Of a stretch of DNA of 64,000 nucleotides, positions 20,804 to 30,753 are shown piece by piece; position 1 is the first letter of the stretch; each line of letters starts with the position of its first letter. The stretch is taken from the NCBI RefSeq assembly GCF_019237635.1, contig NZ_JAFAGS010000081.1, positions 56,889-120,888 on the forward strand, written 5' to 3'. The translations under genes and the position numbers were made by a program. Source of the DNA: Pluralibacter sp. GTDB taxonomy: Bacteria; Pseudomonadota; Gammaproteobacteria; Enterobacterales; Enterobacteriaceae. The notes under the pieces were generated by a model that had not been told where the DNA came from, did not search any database, and saw nothing but the letters and a program-made list of their open reading frames with translations.

Positions 20804-21811
20804 TTAAGCGGAGTGCAGGCGGCTAATCAGCGGGCCTTCTTCACGACGTTCGGCGCGTTCCAGCACTTCCTGAATCACCGACGACAGCTCGTTTATCTCA
20901 AATTTTGCGACGTAGCCGTCCGCTTTGACTTTACGGATATGGTCTTCGTTGGCGTTACCGGATAGCGAGGAGTGGATCACCACCGGAATGTTCTTCAGCC
21001 GCGGATCGGTTTTGATCTTGCGGGTCAGGGTGAATCCGTCCATTTCAGGCATCTCCAGGTCGGTCAGTACCAGCGCGATTTTATCGGTCACCGGTATGCC
21101 CTCCGTTTGCGCTTCCTTCGCCAGTTTTTCGATTTTTTCCCACGCCTGTTGCCCGGTGACGTGCATCTGCGCCGGAATGTTCATCGCTTTCAACCCTTTT
21201 TCCAGCATCGCGCGCGCGACTTTGGAATCTTCCGCCACAATGGTGGTGGCGCCGGGTTTGATCTGCAGCTTGCGGGTATCGTTCAGACGAGTAGCGTGCA
21301 GGTCGTGGTCGGCAGGCACGATGTCATACAGAATCTGTTCAACGTCGATAACCATCGCCAGATTGTTACTGTCCTGCTCGTTATCCAGACAGGCGATGCT
21401 GGTGATGTACTGGCCGTTGACGGCTTTCTCGGCGGTATGTACCTGCGTCCAGTCGAGACGGATGATATTTTCCACCGACTCGACGGCGAACGCCTGAACG
21501 CTGCGGGCGTATTCGGTAATCAGCAGAATGCTCAGACCGTTTTCCGCTTTACAACCCAGCACGGAGGGCAGGTCGATAACCGGGATAATTTGATCGCGAA
21601 TATTCACCATCCCCATGACCGGCGGTTTAATCCCGGCGGGTTTGGTGTAGCCCGGCATCGGCACGATTTCGCGCAGCTTGAAAACGTTGATGCCGAACAG
21701 TTCAGATTTGCTGTCATCGGCTGAAGAGCCAAGACGGAACAGCAGCAGTTCAAAGCGGTTAGACAGGGTCAGGTTAGCCCTGTCATCAATGTCTTTCTGG
21801 AAATTATCCAT
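20804..21811 (-). CDS. cheV: Chemotaxis coupling protein CheV (CheW domain plus receiver)
   Basis: A hybrid chemotaxis adaptor. A CheW-like domain (about residues 15-165) docks on chemoreceptors and CheA, and a C-terminal receiver domain (about 190-320) can accept phosphate from CheA. The receiver has the acidic pair in VAEDSK and the phospho-acceptor D251 in LTDLEMPEMDGF. The protein is 335 residues. The frame is open 43 codons upstream, but the ATG at 21811 (MDNFQKD) has GAGGG spaced well ahead of it and is chosen. No other che gene is near, so this is an orphan. E. coli K-12 lacks cheV, while Salmonella has it. It is convergent with nuo. Confidence 0.93.
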   Translation of the reverse strand: MDNFQKDIDDRANLTLSNRFELLLFRLGSSADDSKSELFGINVFKLREIVPMPGYTKPAGIKPPVMGMVNIRDQIIPVIDLPSVLGCKAENGLSILLITEYARSVQAFAVESVENIIRLDWTQVHTAEKAVNGQYITSIACLDNEQDSNNLAMVIDVEQILYDIVPADHDLHATRLNDTRKLQIKPGATTIVAEDSKVARAMLEKGLKAMNIPAQMHVTGQQAWEKIEKLAKEAQTEGIPVTDKIALVLTDLEMPEMDGFTLTRKIKTDPRLKNIPVVIHSSLSGNANEDHIRKVKADGYVAKFEINELSSVIQEVLERAERREEGPLISRLHSA

Positions 21812-21876
21812 TTTGCCCTCAGAGTGAGAAAGTTGCCGAGCCTTAATTTGCGTTATCGGCATCTGCGGGCAAAACG

Positions 21877-22797
21877 TTATGCCAGACTGAAGACGCTGAA
21901 ATCTTCCGCCAGTTCGCAGGCTGTAAACACCGAGCGACACTCAGCGAGCAGCCGACGACAGCCGTCGTGGTCGTAGCGTGAACTGACGTGGGTGATGATG
22001 AGCCGTTTGGCGCCCGCTTCCCGGGCAAGCGTGGCGGCCTGGCGCGTCGAGGAGTGTCCGCGGCTGTTGGCTTTCTCCGCCATCGCGTCCTCAAGCGTGG
22101 TTTCATGCACCATCACATCCACCCCGCAGGCTAGCTCAAACGCCTGCGGGCAGGGTGCGGTATCGCCGAAAATAGCCAGCTTCAGCCCCGGCGTCGCCGG
22201 GCCGAGATACTGGCTGCCGTCGATGAGGCGACCCTCGGGCAGGGTCACGGTCAGCCCCTGTTTGAGCTGCTGGAACAGCGGCCCGGGTTTGATGCCGTCG
22301 GCAATCAGGGCGGCGGCGTTCAGGGTGCCTGGCTTATCATGTTCTTCGATGCGGTAGCCGTAGCACTCGACCGGATGGTTCAGCGGATATGCCAGCACCC
22401 GATAGCGCCCGTCGTCAAACAGCAGCCCCGGTGAAACCTCTTCAATGGTCAGCGGATAGTCGGTCCAGGAGCCGCTGAGGCGCAGCGCCATCTCCACAAA
22501 CTCGCGGATGCCTTGAGGGCCATAGACTGTTAACGCCGCCGGGTTGCCCTGCATGGAGCGGCTGCACAGCAGGCCCGGCAGGCCAAACAGGTGGTCGCCG
22601 TGCAGGTGGGTAATGAATATTTTATCGAGTTTGCCCGGATGGTGTTCTGTTTTCAGAAACTGATGCTGGGTGCCTTCCCCGCAGTCGAATAGCCACATGG
22701 CCGCGTGCGTCGGCTGTTGCAAATTGAGCAATATCGACGTCATATTACGGGTACGGGTCGGCACACCGGCGGATGTCCCGAGAAAAATCAATTCCAT
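21877..22797 (-). CDS. rbn: Ribonuclease BN / RNase Z
   Basis: A zinc-dependent metallo-beta-lactamase-fold nuclease (formerly elaC) that trims tRNA 3' ends and can act as endo- and exoribonuclease. The protein is 306 residues (305 in E. coli). The zinc-binding motif HLHGDH is at residues 64-69. Further ligands lie in PLNHPVE, FGDTAPC and THVSSRY. The start [14 protein letters not shown] is the family start. It is divergent from elaA with a 51-base gap and precedes cheV on the same strand at a distance of 65 bases. Confidence 0.95.
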   Translation of the reverse strand: MELIFLGTSAGVPTRTRNMTSILLNLQQPTHAAMWLFDCGEGTQHQFLKTEHHPGKLDKIFITHLHGDHLFGLPGLLCSRSMQGNPAALTVYGPQGIREFVEMALRLSGSWTDYPLTIEEVSPGLLFDDGRYRVLAYPLNHPVECYGYRIEEHDKPGTLNAAALIADGIKPGPLFQQLKQGLTVTLPEGRLIDGSQYLGPATPGLKLAIFGDTAPCPQAFELACGVDVMVHETTLEDAMAEKANSRGHSSTRQAATLAREAGAKRLIITHVSSRYDHDGCRRLLAECRSVFTACELAEDFSVFSLA

Positions 22798-22848
22798 AAC
22801 GCAGTTACCTCACGGCCTAAAACAGAGCCTAGTATAACGGAGTCCAGG

Positions 22849-23301
22849 ATGATTGAGTGGCACGATCTGCATCATAGCGAACTGACGGTTCCCCTGCTTT
22901 ACGCACTGCTCAGGCTGCGCTGTGAAGTGTTTGTGGTGGAGCAAACCTGCCCCTACCAGGATGTGGATGGCGACGACCTTATCGGCGAAAACCGCCATAT
23001 TCTCGGCTGGCGCAACGGCGAGCTGGTGGCGTACGCGAGAATTCTGAAAAGCGAAAATGACATTGAGCCTGTGGTCATAGGCCGGGTGATCATCAGCGCG
23101 TCGGCGCGCGGTGAACAGTTAGGTTACCGGTTGATGGAGCAGACGCTGGCAAGCTGCCGTCGTCACTGGCCTCACAAGGCGCTCTACCTTGGCGCGCAGG
23201 CACACCTTCAGGCGTTCTATACTCACTTCGGTTTTTCCCCGGTCACGGAGGTTTATGACGAAGACGGTATCCCTCATATCGGCATGGCCCGCGAGGCATA
23301 A
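22849..23301 (+). CDS. elaA: GNAT-family acetyltransferase ElaA
   Basis: A small predicted N-acetyltransferase; its physiological substrate is unclear. The protein is 150 residues. The acetyl-CoA binding region of the GNAT fold is visible around GRVIISASARGEQLGYRLME (about 84-103), followed by LYLGAQAHLQAFYTHFGF. The open frame extends 48 codons upstream into the antisense of rbn, but ATG 22849 (MIEWHDLHH) matches ElaA and has GGAG eight bases ahead. It is divergent from rbn and 48 bases upstream of elaB. Confidence 0.93.
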   Translation: MIEWHDLHHSELTVPLLYALLRLRCEVFVVEQTCPYQDVDGDDLIGENRHILGWRNGELVAYARILKSENDIEPVVIGRVIISASARGEQLGYRLMEQTLASCRRHWPHKALYLGAQAHLQAFYTHFGFSPVTEVYDEDGIPHIGMAREA

Positions 23302-23349
23302 CCGGCGAGGGTTGGCTATAGTTAAGTCTGGCAAACAAGGAGATAACTT

Positions 23350-23655
23350 ATGGCATATCATTCTTATGATTCCCGAATTGATGATGACCTGTCCCTGTTG
23401 AGCGATACGCTGGAAGAGATTCTGGCGTCGTCAGGCGATCCTGCTGATCAGAAATACATTGAGCTGAAACTGCGGGCGGAAAGCGTGCTGGATGACGTAA
23501 GAGATCGCCTCAGCAAGGCATCGGATACCAGTTACTATCGCGTGAAGCGCGCAGTTTACCGCGCCGACGATTATGTGCGCGAACGCCCCTGGCAGGGCAT
23601 TGGTGCAGGCGCGGCGGTCGGGCTGGTGATAGGTTTGCTGCTGGCGCGACGCTAA
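23350..23655 (+). CDS. elaB: C-tail-anchored, ribosome-associated membrane protein ElaB
   Basis: A DUF883-family inner-membrane protein of 101 residues. In E. coli it is RpoS-dependent, binds stationary-phase ribosomes like its paralogue YqjD, and supports stress survival (family knowledge). The first 75 residues are charged and helical. The last 24, starting ERPWQG, form one glycine-rich membrane helix (GIGAGAAVGLVIGLLLA) ending ARR, the tail-anchor signature. A good AAGGAG site precedes ATG 23350. A hairpin follows the stop. Confidence 0.94.
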   Translation: MAYHSYDSRIDDDLSLLSDTLEEILASSGDPADQKYIELKLRAESVLDDVRDRLSKASDTSYYRVKRAVYRADDYVRERPWQGIGAGAAVGLVIGLLLARR

Positions 23656-23678
23656 GTAAATACGGCTCCCTCATCTTA

Positions 23679-23703
23679 GGTACTGCTATTTCCCGGCAGT
23701 ACC
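23679..23703 (+). terminator. Hairpin after elaB
   Basis: GGTACTGC and GCAGTACC pair around a 9-base loop 24 bases after the elaB stop, followed by CTTTATAAT. It looks like a weak terminator ahead of menF. Confidence 0.6.
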
Positions 23704-23740
23704 CTTTATAATATGTGGTTTTTATTTGGGGGAGGTTCGC

Positions 23741-25033
23741 GTGCTGTCCATTTCCGTTGCGCTGGAAAGCCTGCAGGGTTTTCTGTCTGATAAGTTTCCT
23801 GATGCACCCGGAACGCGATTTGTTGATATCCCCTTTGCGTTAAACGACGCCTTTGACCCCCTCGCGTGGCTCTGTCATCAACCGATATGGCCGCAGTTTT
23901 ACTGGCAGCAGCGCAACGGCGATGAAGAGGTCGCCGCCCTTGGCGCGGTGCGCCATTTCAGCGCATTGCCGCAGGCGGACCATTTTCTACAGCAGCCTGC
24001 GGCGGCGGATTTACGCGTCTGGGGCCTGAATGCCTTTGCGCCGGAGCAGGGTGCACTGTTTCTGCCCCGCCTCGAATGGCGTCGCAGCGCCGGAAAAGCC
24101 TCGCTGCGCTTGACGCTCTCAAGCGATACTTCATTGCGTCAGGACGCCCAACAGGCGCAGGAGTTGCTGGCGCAGCTCCAGCCGATGCGCGCGCTGCCCG
24201 CTCTGTCGCTGTCGCTGAAAAGCGAGCGGCACCACCCTGACCGCGCTGGTTGGTTCCGTCTTATTACCCAGGCGACCAACGCGATTGCCTCCGGCGAGCT
24301 GGATAAAGTGGTGCTGGCGCGGGCGACGGATCTGCATTTTAGCCAACCGCTTTGCGCCGGGGCCATTATGGCCGCCAGCCGTCGGGTAAACCTGCACTGC
24401 TACCATTTCTTTATGGCGTTTGACGCGAACACGGCTTTTCTTGGCTCCTCGCCGGAGCGGCTATGGCGGCGGCGGGGAAATCTGCTGCGCACTGAAGCGT
24501 TGGCCGGTACGGTTGCCAGCCACCCTGAAGATCGCCAGGCGCAGCATCTGGCGAACTGGCTGATGCATGACGATAAAAACCAGCGGGAAAATATGCTGGT
24601 GGTGGAGGATATCTGCCAGCGGCTGCAGGATGATGTGCAGTCTCTGGAAGTGCTGCCGCCGCAGGTGGTGCGTCTGCGTAAAGTACAGCATCTGCGCCGT
24701 TGTATCTGGACGACGCTGACGTCGCCTGACGACGCGCGCTGCCTGCAGCAACTGCAGCCTACAGCGGCGGTCGCCGGGCTGCCGCGCGATATCGCGCGCC
24801 AGTTTATCGAGCATCATGAGCCGTTTGTTCGGGAGTGGTATGCCGGGTCGGCAGGCTATCTCAGCCGCGAGCGCAGCGAGTTCTGCGTGGCGCTGCGTTC
24901 GGCGAAAGTGACGGGCGATACCCTGCGTCTCTACGCGGGTGCCGGGATTGTGCGCGGCTCGGATCCTGAGCAGGAGTGGCAGGAAATCAACAGTAAAGCG
25001 GCGGGATTACGGTCATTGGTGCTCGACGAATAA
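23741..25033 (+). CDS. menF: Isochorismate synthase MenF
   Basis: Converts chorismate to isochorismate, the first step of menaquinone synthesis, in the cytosol. The protein is 430 residues (431 in E. coli). The general-base lysine is K189 in ELDKVVLARATDLHF. The conserved chorismate-enzyme core runs through GSSPERLWRR, RTEALAGT, QPTAAVAGLPR and REWYAGSAGY to RLYAGAGIVRGSDPEQEW. GTG at 23741 is chosen because GGGGGAGG lies about six bases upstream and the length then matches the family; an in-frame TTG at 23726 lies ahead of that site and is unlikely. First gene of the men operon. Confidence 0.94.
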   Translation: MLSISVALESLQGFLSDKFPDAPGTRFVDIPFALNDAFDPLAWLCHQPIWPQFYWQQRNGDEEVAALGAVRHFSALPQADHFLQQPAAADLRVWGLNAFAPEQGALFLPRLEWRRSAGKASLRLTLSSDTSLRQDAQQAQELLAQLQPMRALPALSLSLKSERHHPDRAGWFRLITQATNAIASGELDKVVLARATDLHFSQPLCAGAIMAASRRVNLHCYHFFMAFDANTAFLGSSPERLWRRRGNLLRTEALAGTVASHPEDRQAQHLANWLMHDDKNQRENMLVVEDICQRLQDDVQSLEVLPPQVVRLRKVQHLRRCIWTTLTSPDDARCLQQLQPTAAVAGLPRDIARQFIEHHEPFVREWYAGSAGYLSRERSEFCVALRSAKVTGDTLRLYAGAGIVRGSDPEQEWQEINSKAAGLRSLVLDE

Positions 25034-25111
25034 AATATTCTCGACTCATATCAATAACCTGTCAGCAGAGATTATTTATACTATATCGCAAAATTGATAC
25101 CGGACAATCTC

Positions 25112-26782
25112 ATGTCAGTAAGCGCATTTAACCGACGCTGGGCGGCGGTGATCCTTGAAGCTTTAACCCGTCACGGCGTGCAGCATGTCTGTATTGCGCC
25201 AGGGTCGCGCTCGACGCCGCTGACGCTGGCGGCAGCAGAACACAGCGCCTTAATTCATCACACCCATTTCGATGAGCGCGGACTGGGGCACCTGGCCCTG
25301 GGGCTGGCGAAAGTGAGTAAACAGCCGGTGGCGGTGATTGTGACTTCCGGTACGGCGGTGGCGAATCTCTATCCCGCGCTGATTGAAGCTGGGCTCACCG
25401 GGGAAAAGCTGATCCTGCTGACCGCCGATCGGCCTCCGGAGCTTATTGACTGCGGGGCAAACCAGGCTATCCGTCAGCCGGGCATGTTCGCCTCGCATCC
25501 GTCGCACACCCTGTCATTGCCGCGCCCGAGCGAAGATATTCCGGCGCGCTGGCTGGTGTCGTCCATTGATAACGCCATGGGACAGTTGCATGCCGGGGGC
25601 GTTCATATTAACTGCCCGTTCGCTGAACCGCTGTATGGCGACATGGATGATACCGGGCTTGCGTGGCAGCAGGCGCTGGGCAACTGGTGGCAGAGCGATA
25701 AACCCTGGCTGCGCGAAGCGCTGCATCTGGAGAGCGAAAAACAGCGGGACTGGTTTTTTTGGCGGCAAAAGCGCGGCGCGATCGTCGCCGGGCGGATGAG
25801 CGCGGCGGCAGGCAAAAAAGTGGCTGAGTGGGCGAATACCCTCGGCTGGCCGCTGATTAGCGACGTGCTGTCGCAAACCGGGCAGCCGCTGCCGTGCGCC
25901 GATCTGTGGCTCGGCAACCCCCGGGCGGTCGCCGAGCTTGAGCAGGCGCAAATCGTGGTGCAATTTGGCAGCAGCCTGACCGGTAAGCGTCTTCTGCAGT
26001 GGCAGGCTGGCAGCGAACCGGATGAGTACTGGCTGGTGGATAACCTGCTGGGGCGCCTGGATCCGGCGCAGCATCGCGGTCGCCGCCTGGTGTGCGATAT
26101 CGAACGCTGGCTGGAACTGCATCCAGCGGAAAAACGTCAGGCCTGGTGCGTGGAAATCCCGCGCCTGTCCAAACAGGCCTGGCAGATGGCCGTCGCGCAG
26201 CGCGATACCTTCGGCGAAGCGCAACTGGCTCATCGCATCAGCGACTATTTACCCGAACAGGGACAACTGTTCGTCGGCAACAGCCTGGTGGTGCGCCTGA
26301 TTGACGCCCTGGGGCAGTTGCCCGCCGGATACCCGGTCTACAGCAACCGCGGGGCGAGCGGTATTGACGGCCTGATTTCAACCGCCGCCGGGGTGCAACG
26401 CGCCAGCGCAAAAGCGACGCTGGCTATCGTGGGCGACCTCTCCGCGCTGTACGATCTCAACGCGCTGGCGTTGCTTCGTCAGGTGTCCGCGCCGTTTGTG
26501 CTGATTGTGGTCAACAACAACGGCGGGCAGATTTTCTCGCTGCTGCCAACGCCGGAAGCCGTAAGGGAGCGGTTTTACGCCATGCCGCAGGACGTGCATT
26601 TCGACCACGCCGCGCAGATGTTTGGTCTGCGCTACGCCCGGCCGGAGAGTTGGGCGCAACTGGACGAGGTGATGAGCCACGCCTGGCGGCAGCCTGCCGC
26701 GACGATCATTGAGCTGGTGGTCAATGACACAGACGGCGCGCAGATGCTGCAACACCTGCTGGCGCAGGTAAGCCACCTGTGA
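25112..26782 (+). CDS. menD: SEPHCHC synthase MenD
   Basis: A thiamine-diphosphate enzyme that joins 2-oxoglutarate to isochorismate to give 2-succinyl-5-enolpyruvyl-6-hydroxy-3-cyclohexene-1-carboxylate, the committed step to menaquinone. The protein is 556 residues, exactly the E. coli length. The cofactor-activating glutamate is E55 in [10 protein letters not shown]. The ThDP/metal motif is [15 protein letters not shown]... ending near NNNGGQIF (about 440-475). ATG 25112 ([10 protein letters not shown]) is chosen over one six codons upstream. It overlaps menH by four bases. Confidence 0.96.
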   Translation: MSVSAFNRRWAAVILEALTRHGVQHVCIAPGSRSTPLTLAAAEHSALIHHTHFDERGLGHLALGLAKVSKQPVAVIVTSGTAVANLYPALIEAGLTGEKLILLTADRPPELIDCGANQAIRQPGMFASHPSHTLSLPRPSEDIPARWLVSSIDNAMGQLHAGGVHINCPFAEPLYGDMDDTGLAWQQALGNWWQSDKPWLREALHLESEKQRDWFFWRQKRGAIVAGRMSAAAGKKVAEWANTLGWPLISDVLSQTGQPLPCADLWLGNPRAVAELEQAQIVVQFGSSLTGKRLLQWQAGSEPDEYWLVDNLLGRLDPAQHRGRRLVCDIERWLELHPAEKRQAWCVEIPRLSKQAWQMAVAQRDTFGEAQLAHRISDYLPEQGQLFVGNSLVVRLIDALGQLPAGYPVYSNRGASGIDGLISTAAGVQRASAKATLAIVGDLSALYDLNALALLRQVSAPFVLIVVNNNGGQIFSLLPTPEAVRERFYAMPQDVHFDHAAQMFGLRYARPESWAQLDEVMSHAWRQPAATIIELVVNDTDGAQMLQHLLAQVSHL

Positions 26783-27540
26783 CCCTACAGGCCGTTGCCC
26801 GACCGGGGAGAACCGCGGATTGCTGGCTGGTCTTCCTGCACGGTTTTTCCGGCGATGACCGCGAATGGCAGCCGGTGGGAGAGACCCTCGGCGACTATTC
26901 GCGGCTGTATGTGAACCTGCCCGGCCACGGCGCCTCAGGCGACGTGGCGACCCACAGCTTTGCGACGGTCTGCGCGCAGCTGAAAAGCACGCTCCTTCGT
27001 TATAACATTCGAAATTACTGGCTGGTGGGCTACTCGCTCGGCGGCCGGGTGGCGATGTATTTCGCCTGTTGCGAATCCCATCCAGGGCTCAACGGTATTG
27101 TCGTCGAGGGCGGTCATCCCGGGTTACAGGATGAGGCTGAGCGGCGGGCGCGGCTGTCCTCTGATGAACAGTGGGCGCAGCGTTTTGCCGGTGAACCGCT
27201 GTCAGATGTTTTTGATGACTGGTATCGTCAGCCGGTTTTCGCGTCGCTCGACGAGGCGCAGCGTCAGGCGCTGGTGCAACTGCGGGCGCGCAACAACGGT
27301 CCGCGGCTGGCGGATATGCTGCTGGCCACCTCGCTTGCGGTTCAGCCGGACCTGCGGGCGTCGCTTGCGGCTCGCGACTATGCTTTCTGGTACCTCTGTG
27401 GCGAACGTGACCCGAAGTTTCGCGCTATTGCGCAGGCGCTGGGCGCGTCGTGCCATTTGATTTCACACGCCGGACACAACGCGCACCGGGAGAACCCCGG
27501 GGAAGTGGCGGAGCGTCTGGCGCAGATTGTGCATTTCTGA
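26779..27540 (+). CDS. menH: SHCHC synthase MenH
   Basis: An alpha/beta-hydrolase-fold lyase that removes pyruvate from SEPHCHC to form 2-succinyl-6-hydroxy-2,4-cyclohexadiene-1-carboxylate. The protein is 253 residues (252 in E. coli). The catalytic triad is visible: S86 in GYSLGGR, an aspartate in CGERDPKF (about 210) and a histidine in [11 protein letters not shown] (about 232). The start is GTG at 26779, overlapping the menD stop in a GTGA junction. The sequence is clearly more divergent from E. coli than its neighbours. menB follows after 14 bases. Confidence 0.95.
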   Translation: MTLQAVARPGRTADCWLVFLHGFSGDDREWQPVGETLGDYSRLYVNLPGHGASGDVATHSFATVCAQLKSTLLRYNIRNYWLVGYSLGGRVAMYFACCESHPGLNGIVVEGGHPGLQDEAERRARLSSDEQWAQRFAGEPLSDVFDDWYRQPVFASLDEAQRQALVQLRARNNGPRLADMLLATSLAVQPDLRASLAARDYAFWYLCGERDPKFRAIAQALGASCHLISHAGHNAHRENPGEVAERLAQIVHF

Positions 27541-27554
27541 TTAAAGGACCCATT

Positions 27555-28412
27555 ATGATCCATCCTGATGAAAACATGCTCTACGCGCCGGTTGACTGGC
27601 AGGACTGTTCCGAAGGTTTTGAGGATATTCGCTATCACAAGTCGGCTGACGGGATTGCGAAAATCACCATTAACCGCCCGCAGGTGCGTAATGCGTTTCG
27701 TCCTCTGACGGTAAAAGAGATGATTCAGGCGCTGGCCGATGCCCGCTATGACGACAACATCGGCGTTATTGTGCTGACCGGGGAAGGCGAGAAGGCGTTT
27801 TGCTCCGGCGGCGACCAGAAGGTCCGCGGCGACTACGGCGGCTACCAGGATGACACCGGCATGCATCACCTCAACGTGCTCGATTTCCAGCGTCAGATCC
27901 GCACCTGTCCGAAACCGGTGGTGGCGATGGTGGCCGGGTACTCCATCGGCGGCGGTCATGTGCTGCACATGATGTGCGACCTGACCATTGCCGCTGAAAA
28001 CGCCATCTTCGGCCAGACCGGGCCGAAAGTCGGCTCCTTCGACGGCGGCTGGGGCGCTTCCTATATGGCGCGCATCGTCGGGCAGAAAAAAGCGCGCGAA
28101 ATCTGGTTCCTGTGCCGTCAGTACAACGCTCAGGAAGCGCTGGACATGGGGCTGGTGAACACGGTTGTTCCGCTGGCGGAGCTGGAAAAGGAAACCGTTC
28201 GCTGGTGTCGCGAAATGCTGCAAAACAGCCCGATGGCGCTGCGTTGCCTGAAAGCGGCGCTGAACGCCGACTGTGATGGCCAGGCAGGGTTGCAGGAGCT
28301 GGCGGGTAACGCCACGATGCTGTTCTATATGACCGAAGAAGGGCAGGAAGGGCGCAATGCGTTCAACCAGAAGCGTCAGCCTGATTTCAGCAAATTCAAA
28401 CGGAACCCGTAA
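27555..28412 (+). CDS. menB: 1,4-dihydroxy-2-naphthoyl-CoA synthase MenB
   Basis: A crotonase-fold enzyme that closes the second ring, turning o-succinylbenzoyl-CoA into 1,4-dihydroxy-2-naphthoyl-CoA. The protein is 285 residues, the same as E. coli. Visible active-site elements are SGGDQ (84-88), Y97, the oxyanion-hole SIGGGH region (130-135), G156 in QTGPK and D163 in SFDGGWG. The frame is open 35 codons upstream inside menH, but ATG 27555 ([10 protein letters not shown]) has AAAGGA ahead and fits the family. Its TAA overlaps the menC start in TAATG. Confidence 0.97.
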   Translation: MIHPDENMLYAPVDWQDCSEGFEDIRYHKSADGIAKITINRPQVRNAFRPLTVKEMIQALADARYDDNIGVIVLTGEGEKAFCSGGDQKVRGDYGGYQDDTGMHHLNVLDFQRQIRTCPKPVVAMVAGYSIGGGHVLHMMCDLTIAAENAIFGQTGPKVGSFDGGWGASYMARIVGQKKAREIWFLCRQYNAQEALDMGLVNTVVPLAELEKETVRWCREMLQNSPMALRCLKAALNADCDGQAGLQELAGNATMLFYMTEEGQEGRNAFNQKRQPDFSKFKRNP

Positions 28413-29389
28413 TGTCAGCACCTGAGCGTAGTGCCCGGATCTACCGTTGGCAGATCCCGATGGATGCGGGCGTGGTGCTGCGCGAGCGGCGCCTGAAAAC
28501 CCGCGAGGGTTTATTGCTCTGTTTGCGTCAGGGCGAGCGCGAAGGCTGGGGGGAAATTTCCCCTTTGCCCGGGTTTAGCGCCGAAAGCCTGGAAGAGGCG
28601 CAGGCCGAGGCCGTGGCCTGGACGCAGCGCTGGCGCGACGGTGATGACGCCGCGCTGCCGCTGCTGCCGTCAGTCGCGTTTGGCGTAAGCTGCGCGCAGG
28701 CCGAACTCACCGGTGAGTTGCCCGATGCGGCCGATTACCGCGCCGCGCCGCTGTGCACTGGCGATCCGGACGAGCTGTTTGCCGTCCTCCAGCAAATGCC
28801 GGGGGAGAAAGTGGCGAAGGTGAAGGTCGGACTATGGGAGGCGGTGCGCGACGGTATGGTGGTCAACCTGTTGCTGGAAGCGATCCCCGATCTGAAGCTG
28901 CGCCTTGACGCTAACCGCGCGTGGACGCCGCTGAAGGCGCAGCAGTTCGCGAAATACGTCAACCCGGACTACCGCGCACGCATTGCGTTTCTGGAGGAGC
29001 CCTGCCGCACGCGGGACGATTCCCGCGTCTTTGCCCGTGAAACCGGCATCGCTATCGCCTGGGATGAAAGCCTGCGCGAGGCGGATTTCACCTTTGCCGC
29101 TGAACCGGGCGTCAGCGCGGTGGTGATTAAACCGACGCTGACCGGCAGTCTGCAAAAAGTGCGCGAGCAGGTGGCCGCCGCGCACGCGCTGGGGCTGACG
29201 GCGGTGATAAGCTCCTCGATAGAGTCAAGTCTCGGTCTGACCCAGCTGGCGCGGATTGCCGCGTGGCTGACGCCGGAGACTATTCCGGGGCTCGATACGT
29301 TGAACCTGATGCAGGCGCAACTGGTTCGCCGCTGGCCGCACAGCGAATTACCCTGTATCGCGCTGGATGGTCTGGAACCGCTGCTATGA
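28412..29389 (+). CDS. menC: o-succinylbenzoate synthase MenC
   Basis: An enolase-superfamily dehydratase that converts SHCHC to o-succinylbenzoate. The protein is 325 residues (320 in E. coli; the extra residues are in the N-terminal half). The catalytic set aligns at +5 relative to E. coli: K138 (KVKVG), metal ligands D166 (RLDANRA), E195 (FLEEP) and D218 (WDES), and K240 (VIKPTL). It shares one base with the menB stop, and its own stop overlaps the menE start in ATGA. Confidence 0.96.
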   Translation: MSAPERSARIYRWQIPMDAGVVLRERRLKTREGLLLCLRQGEREGWGEISPLPGFSAESLEEAQAEAVAWTQRWRDGDDAALPLLPSVAFGVSCAQAELTGELPDAADYRAAPLCTGDPDELFAVLQQMPGEKVAKVKVGLWEAVRDGMVVNLLLEAIPDLKLRLDANRAWTPLKAQQFAKYVNPDYRARIAFLEEPCRTRDDSRVFARETGIAIAWDESLREADFTFAAEPGVSAVVIKPTLTGSLQKVREQVAAAHALGLTAVISSSIESSLGLTQLARIAAWLTPETIPGLDTLNLMQAQLVRRWPHSELPCIALDGLEPLL

Positions 29390-30753
29390 CTTTTGACGAC
29401 TGGCCGTGGCGGCGCTGGCGCGATGAGCGCCCGCAGGCGCAGGCGCTGCGGCTTGGCAACCAGAGGCTGAACTGGCAGCAGCTTTGTCAGCAGATTGACC
29501 GCCTTGCCGCTGGTTTTGCGCGCCAACGGCTTCAGGTCGGCGACGGGGTGCTATTGCGGGCGTACAACCATCCGCAAACGCTGCTGGCGTGGCTGGCGCT
29601 CCTGCAATGCGGGGCGCGGGTATTGCCGGTGAATCCTCAGTTGCCGTGCGAGCTGGTGTCCACGCTGCTGCCGTCGTTATCGCTGCGCTTTGTGCTGCAC
29701 CTGACGGATGAGCCGGGTTTTGCAGGGCTTGCGCCGCTGGCGCTTACAGAAGCGGAGGGCGCGTTTGCCGCGCCGTGGCTGGCGGACAGGCTCGCCACCA
29801 TGACCTTCACCTCCGGCTCCAGTGGTCTGCCGAAAGCGGCGGTGCATACCGCTGGCGCACATCTGGCCAGCGCCAGGGGCGTGCTGGCGCTGATACCGTA
29901 TTGCGATGAAGATGACTGGCTGCTGTCGCTGCCGCTGTTTCATGTCTCCGGCCAGGGGATCCTCTGGCGCTGGCTGCTGGCAGGCGCACGGATGACCGTG
30001 CGCGAGCGTCAGCCGCTGGCGCAGGCCTTGCAGGGCTGTACGCATGCCTCGCTGGTGCCGACCCAACTCTGGCGTCTGCTTAACGACAACGCGCCGTTGT
30101 CGTTGAAAAGCGTGCTGTTGGGCGGCGCGGCGATTGCGGTTGAACTGGCCGAACAGTCGCATGCCCGTGGTATCCGCACCTTTTGCGGCTATGGGTTAAC
30201 CGAATTCGCTTCTACTGTGTGCGCCAAAGAGACCGATGGGCTACCGGACGTCGGGTATCCGCTGCCGGGACGCGAAGTGCGTATCGTGGACGGTGAAATC
30301 TGGCTGCGTGCCGCAAGCCAGGCCTCAGGCTACTGGCGCGACGGCGCGCTGACGCCGTTGGTGAATGCGCAGGGCTGGTTCGCCACGCGCGATCGCGGTG
30401 AGTTGCATCATGGTCGGCTGACGGTGATTGGCCGAATGGATAACCTCTTTTTCTGCGGCGGGGAAGGTGTCCAGCCGGAGGAAGTGGAGCGGGTGATTGC
30501 CCGTCATCCGCTGGTGGAGCAGGTGTTTATTGTACCGTTGACTGACCGCGAGTACGGTCAGCGCCCTGTGGCGGTGATCGAAGGACGCGAGGGACTGGAG
30601 ATTGAATCTCTGCCCGGCTGGGCGAGCGATAAGCTGGCGCGTTTTCAGCAGCCGGTACGCTGGTTGCTGCTGCCTGCCGCTGTAAAAACCGGCGGGATTA
30701 AAATCTCCCGCCGGGCGCTGACACAATGGGTGAATGAAACCCTGAACGGTTAG
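29386..30753 (+). CDS. menE: o-succinylbenzoate-CoA ligase MenE
   Basis: An ANL-superfamily acyl-CoA synthetase that activates o-succinylbenzoate with ATP and CoA, feeding MenB. The protein is 455 residues (451 in E. coli). The phosphate-binding loop [13 protein letters not shown] is at about residues 140-152. Later core motifs include [11 protein letters not shown], the aspartate in ATRDRGEL, and the C-terminal hinge and lysine region near KTGGIKISR. The frame is open 41 codons upstream within menC, but ATG 29386 overlapping the menC stop is the natural start. Last gene of the men operon. Its TAG overlaps the tctA stop on the other strand. Confidence 0.95.
   Translation: MTFDDWPWRRWRDERPQAQALRLGNQRLNWQQLCQQIDRLAAGFARQRLQVGDGVLLRAYNHPQTLLAWLALLQCGARVLPVNPQLPCELVSTLLPSLSLRFVLHLTDEPGFAGLAPLALTEAEGAFAAPWLADRLATMTFTSGSSGLPKAAVHTAGAHLASARGVLALIPYCDEDDWLLSLPLFHVSGQGILWRWLLAGARMTVRERQPLAQALQGCTHASLVPTQLWRLLNDNAPLSLKSVLLGGAAIAVELAEQSHARGIRTFCGYGLTEFASTVCAKETDGLPDVGYPLPGREVRIVDGEIWLRAASQASGYWRDGALTPLVNAQGWFATRDRGELHHGRLTVIGRMDNLFFCGGEGVQPEEVERVIARHPLVEQVFIVPLTDREYGQRPVAVIEGREGLEIESLPGWASDKLARFQQPVRWLLLPAAVKTGGIKISRRALTQWVNETLNG

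Noticed and set aside
22705..22848. Longer elaA frame overlapping rbn
   Set aside because: The extension is antisense to the rbn N-terminus and lacks family similarity; ATG 22849 has a proper ribosome-binding site.
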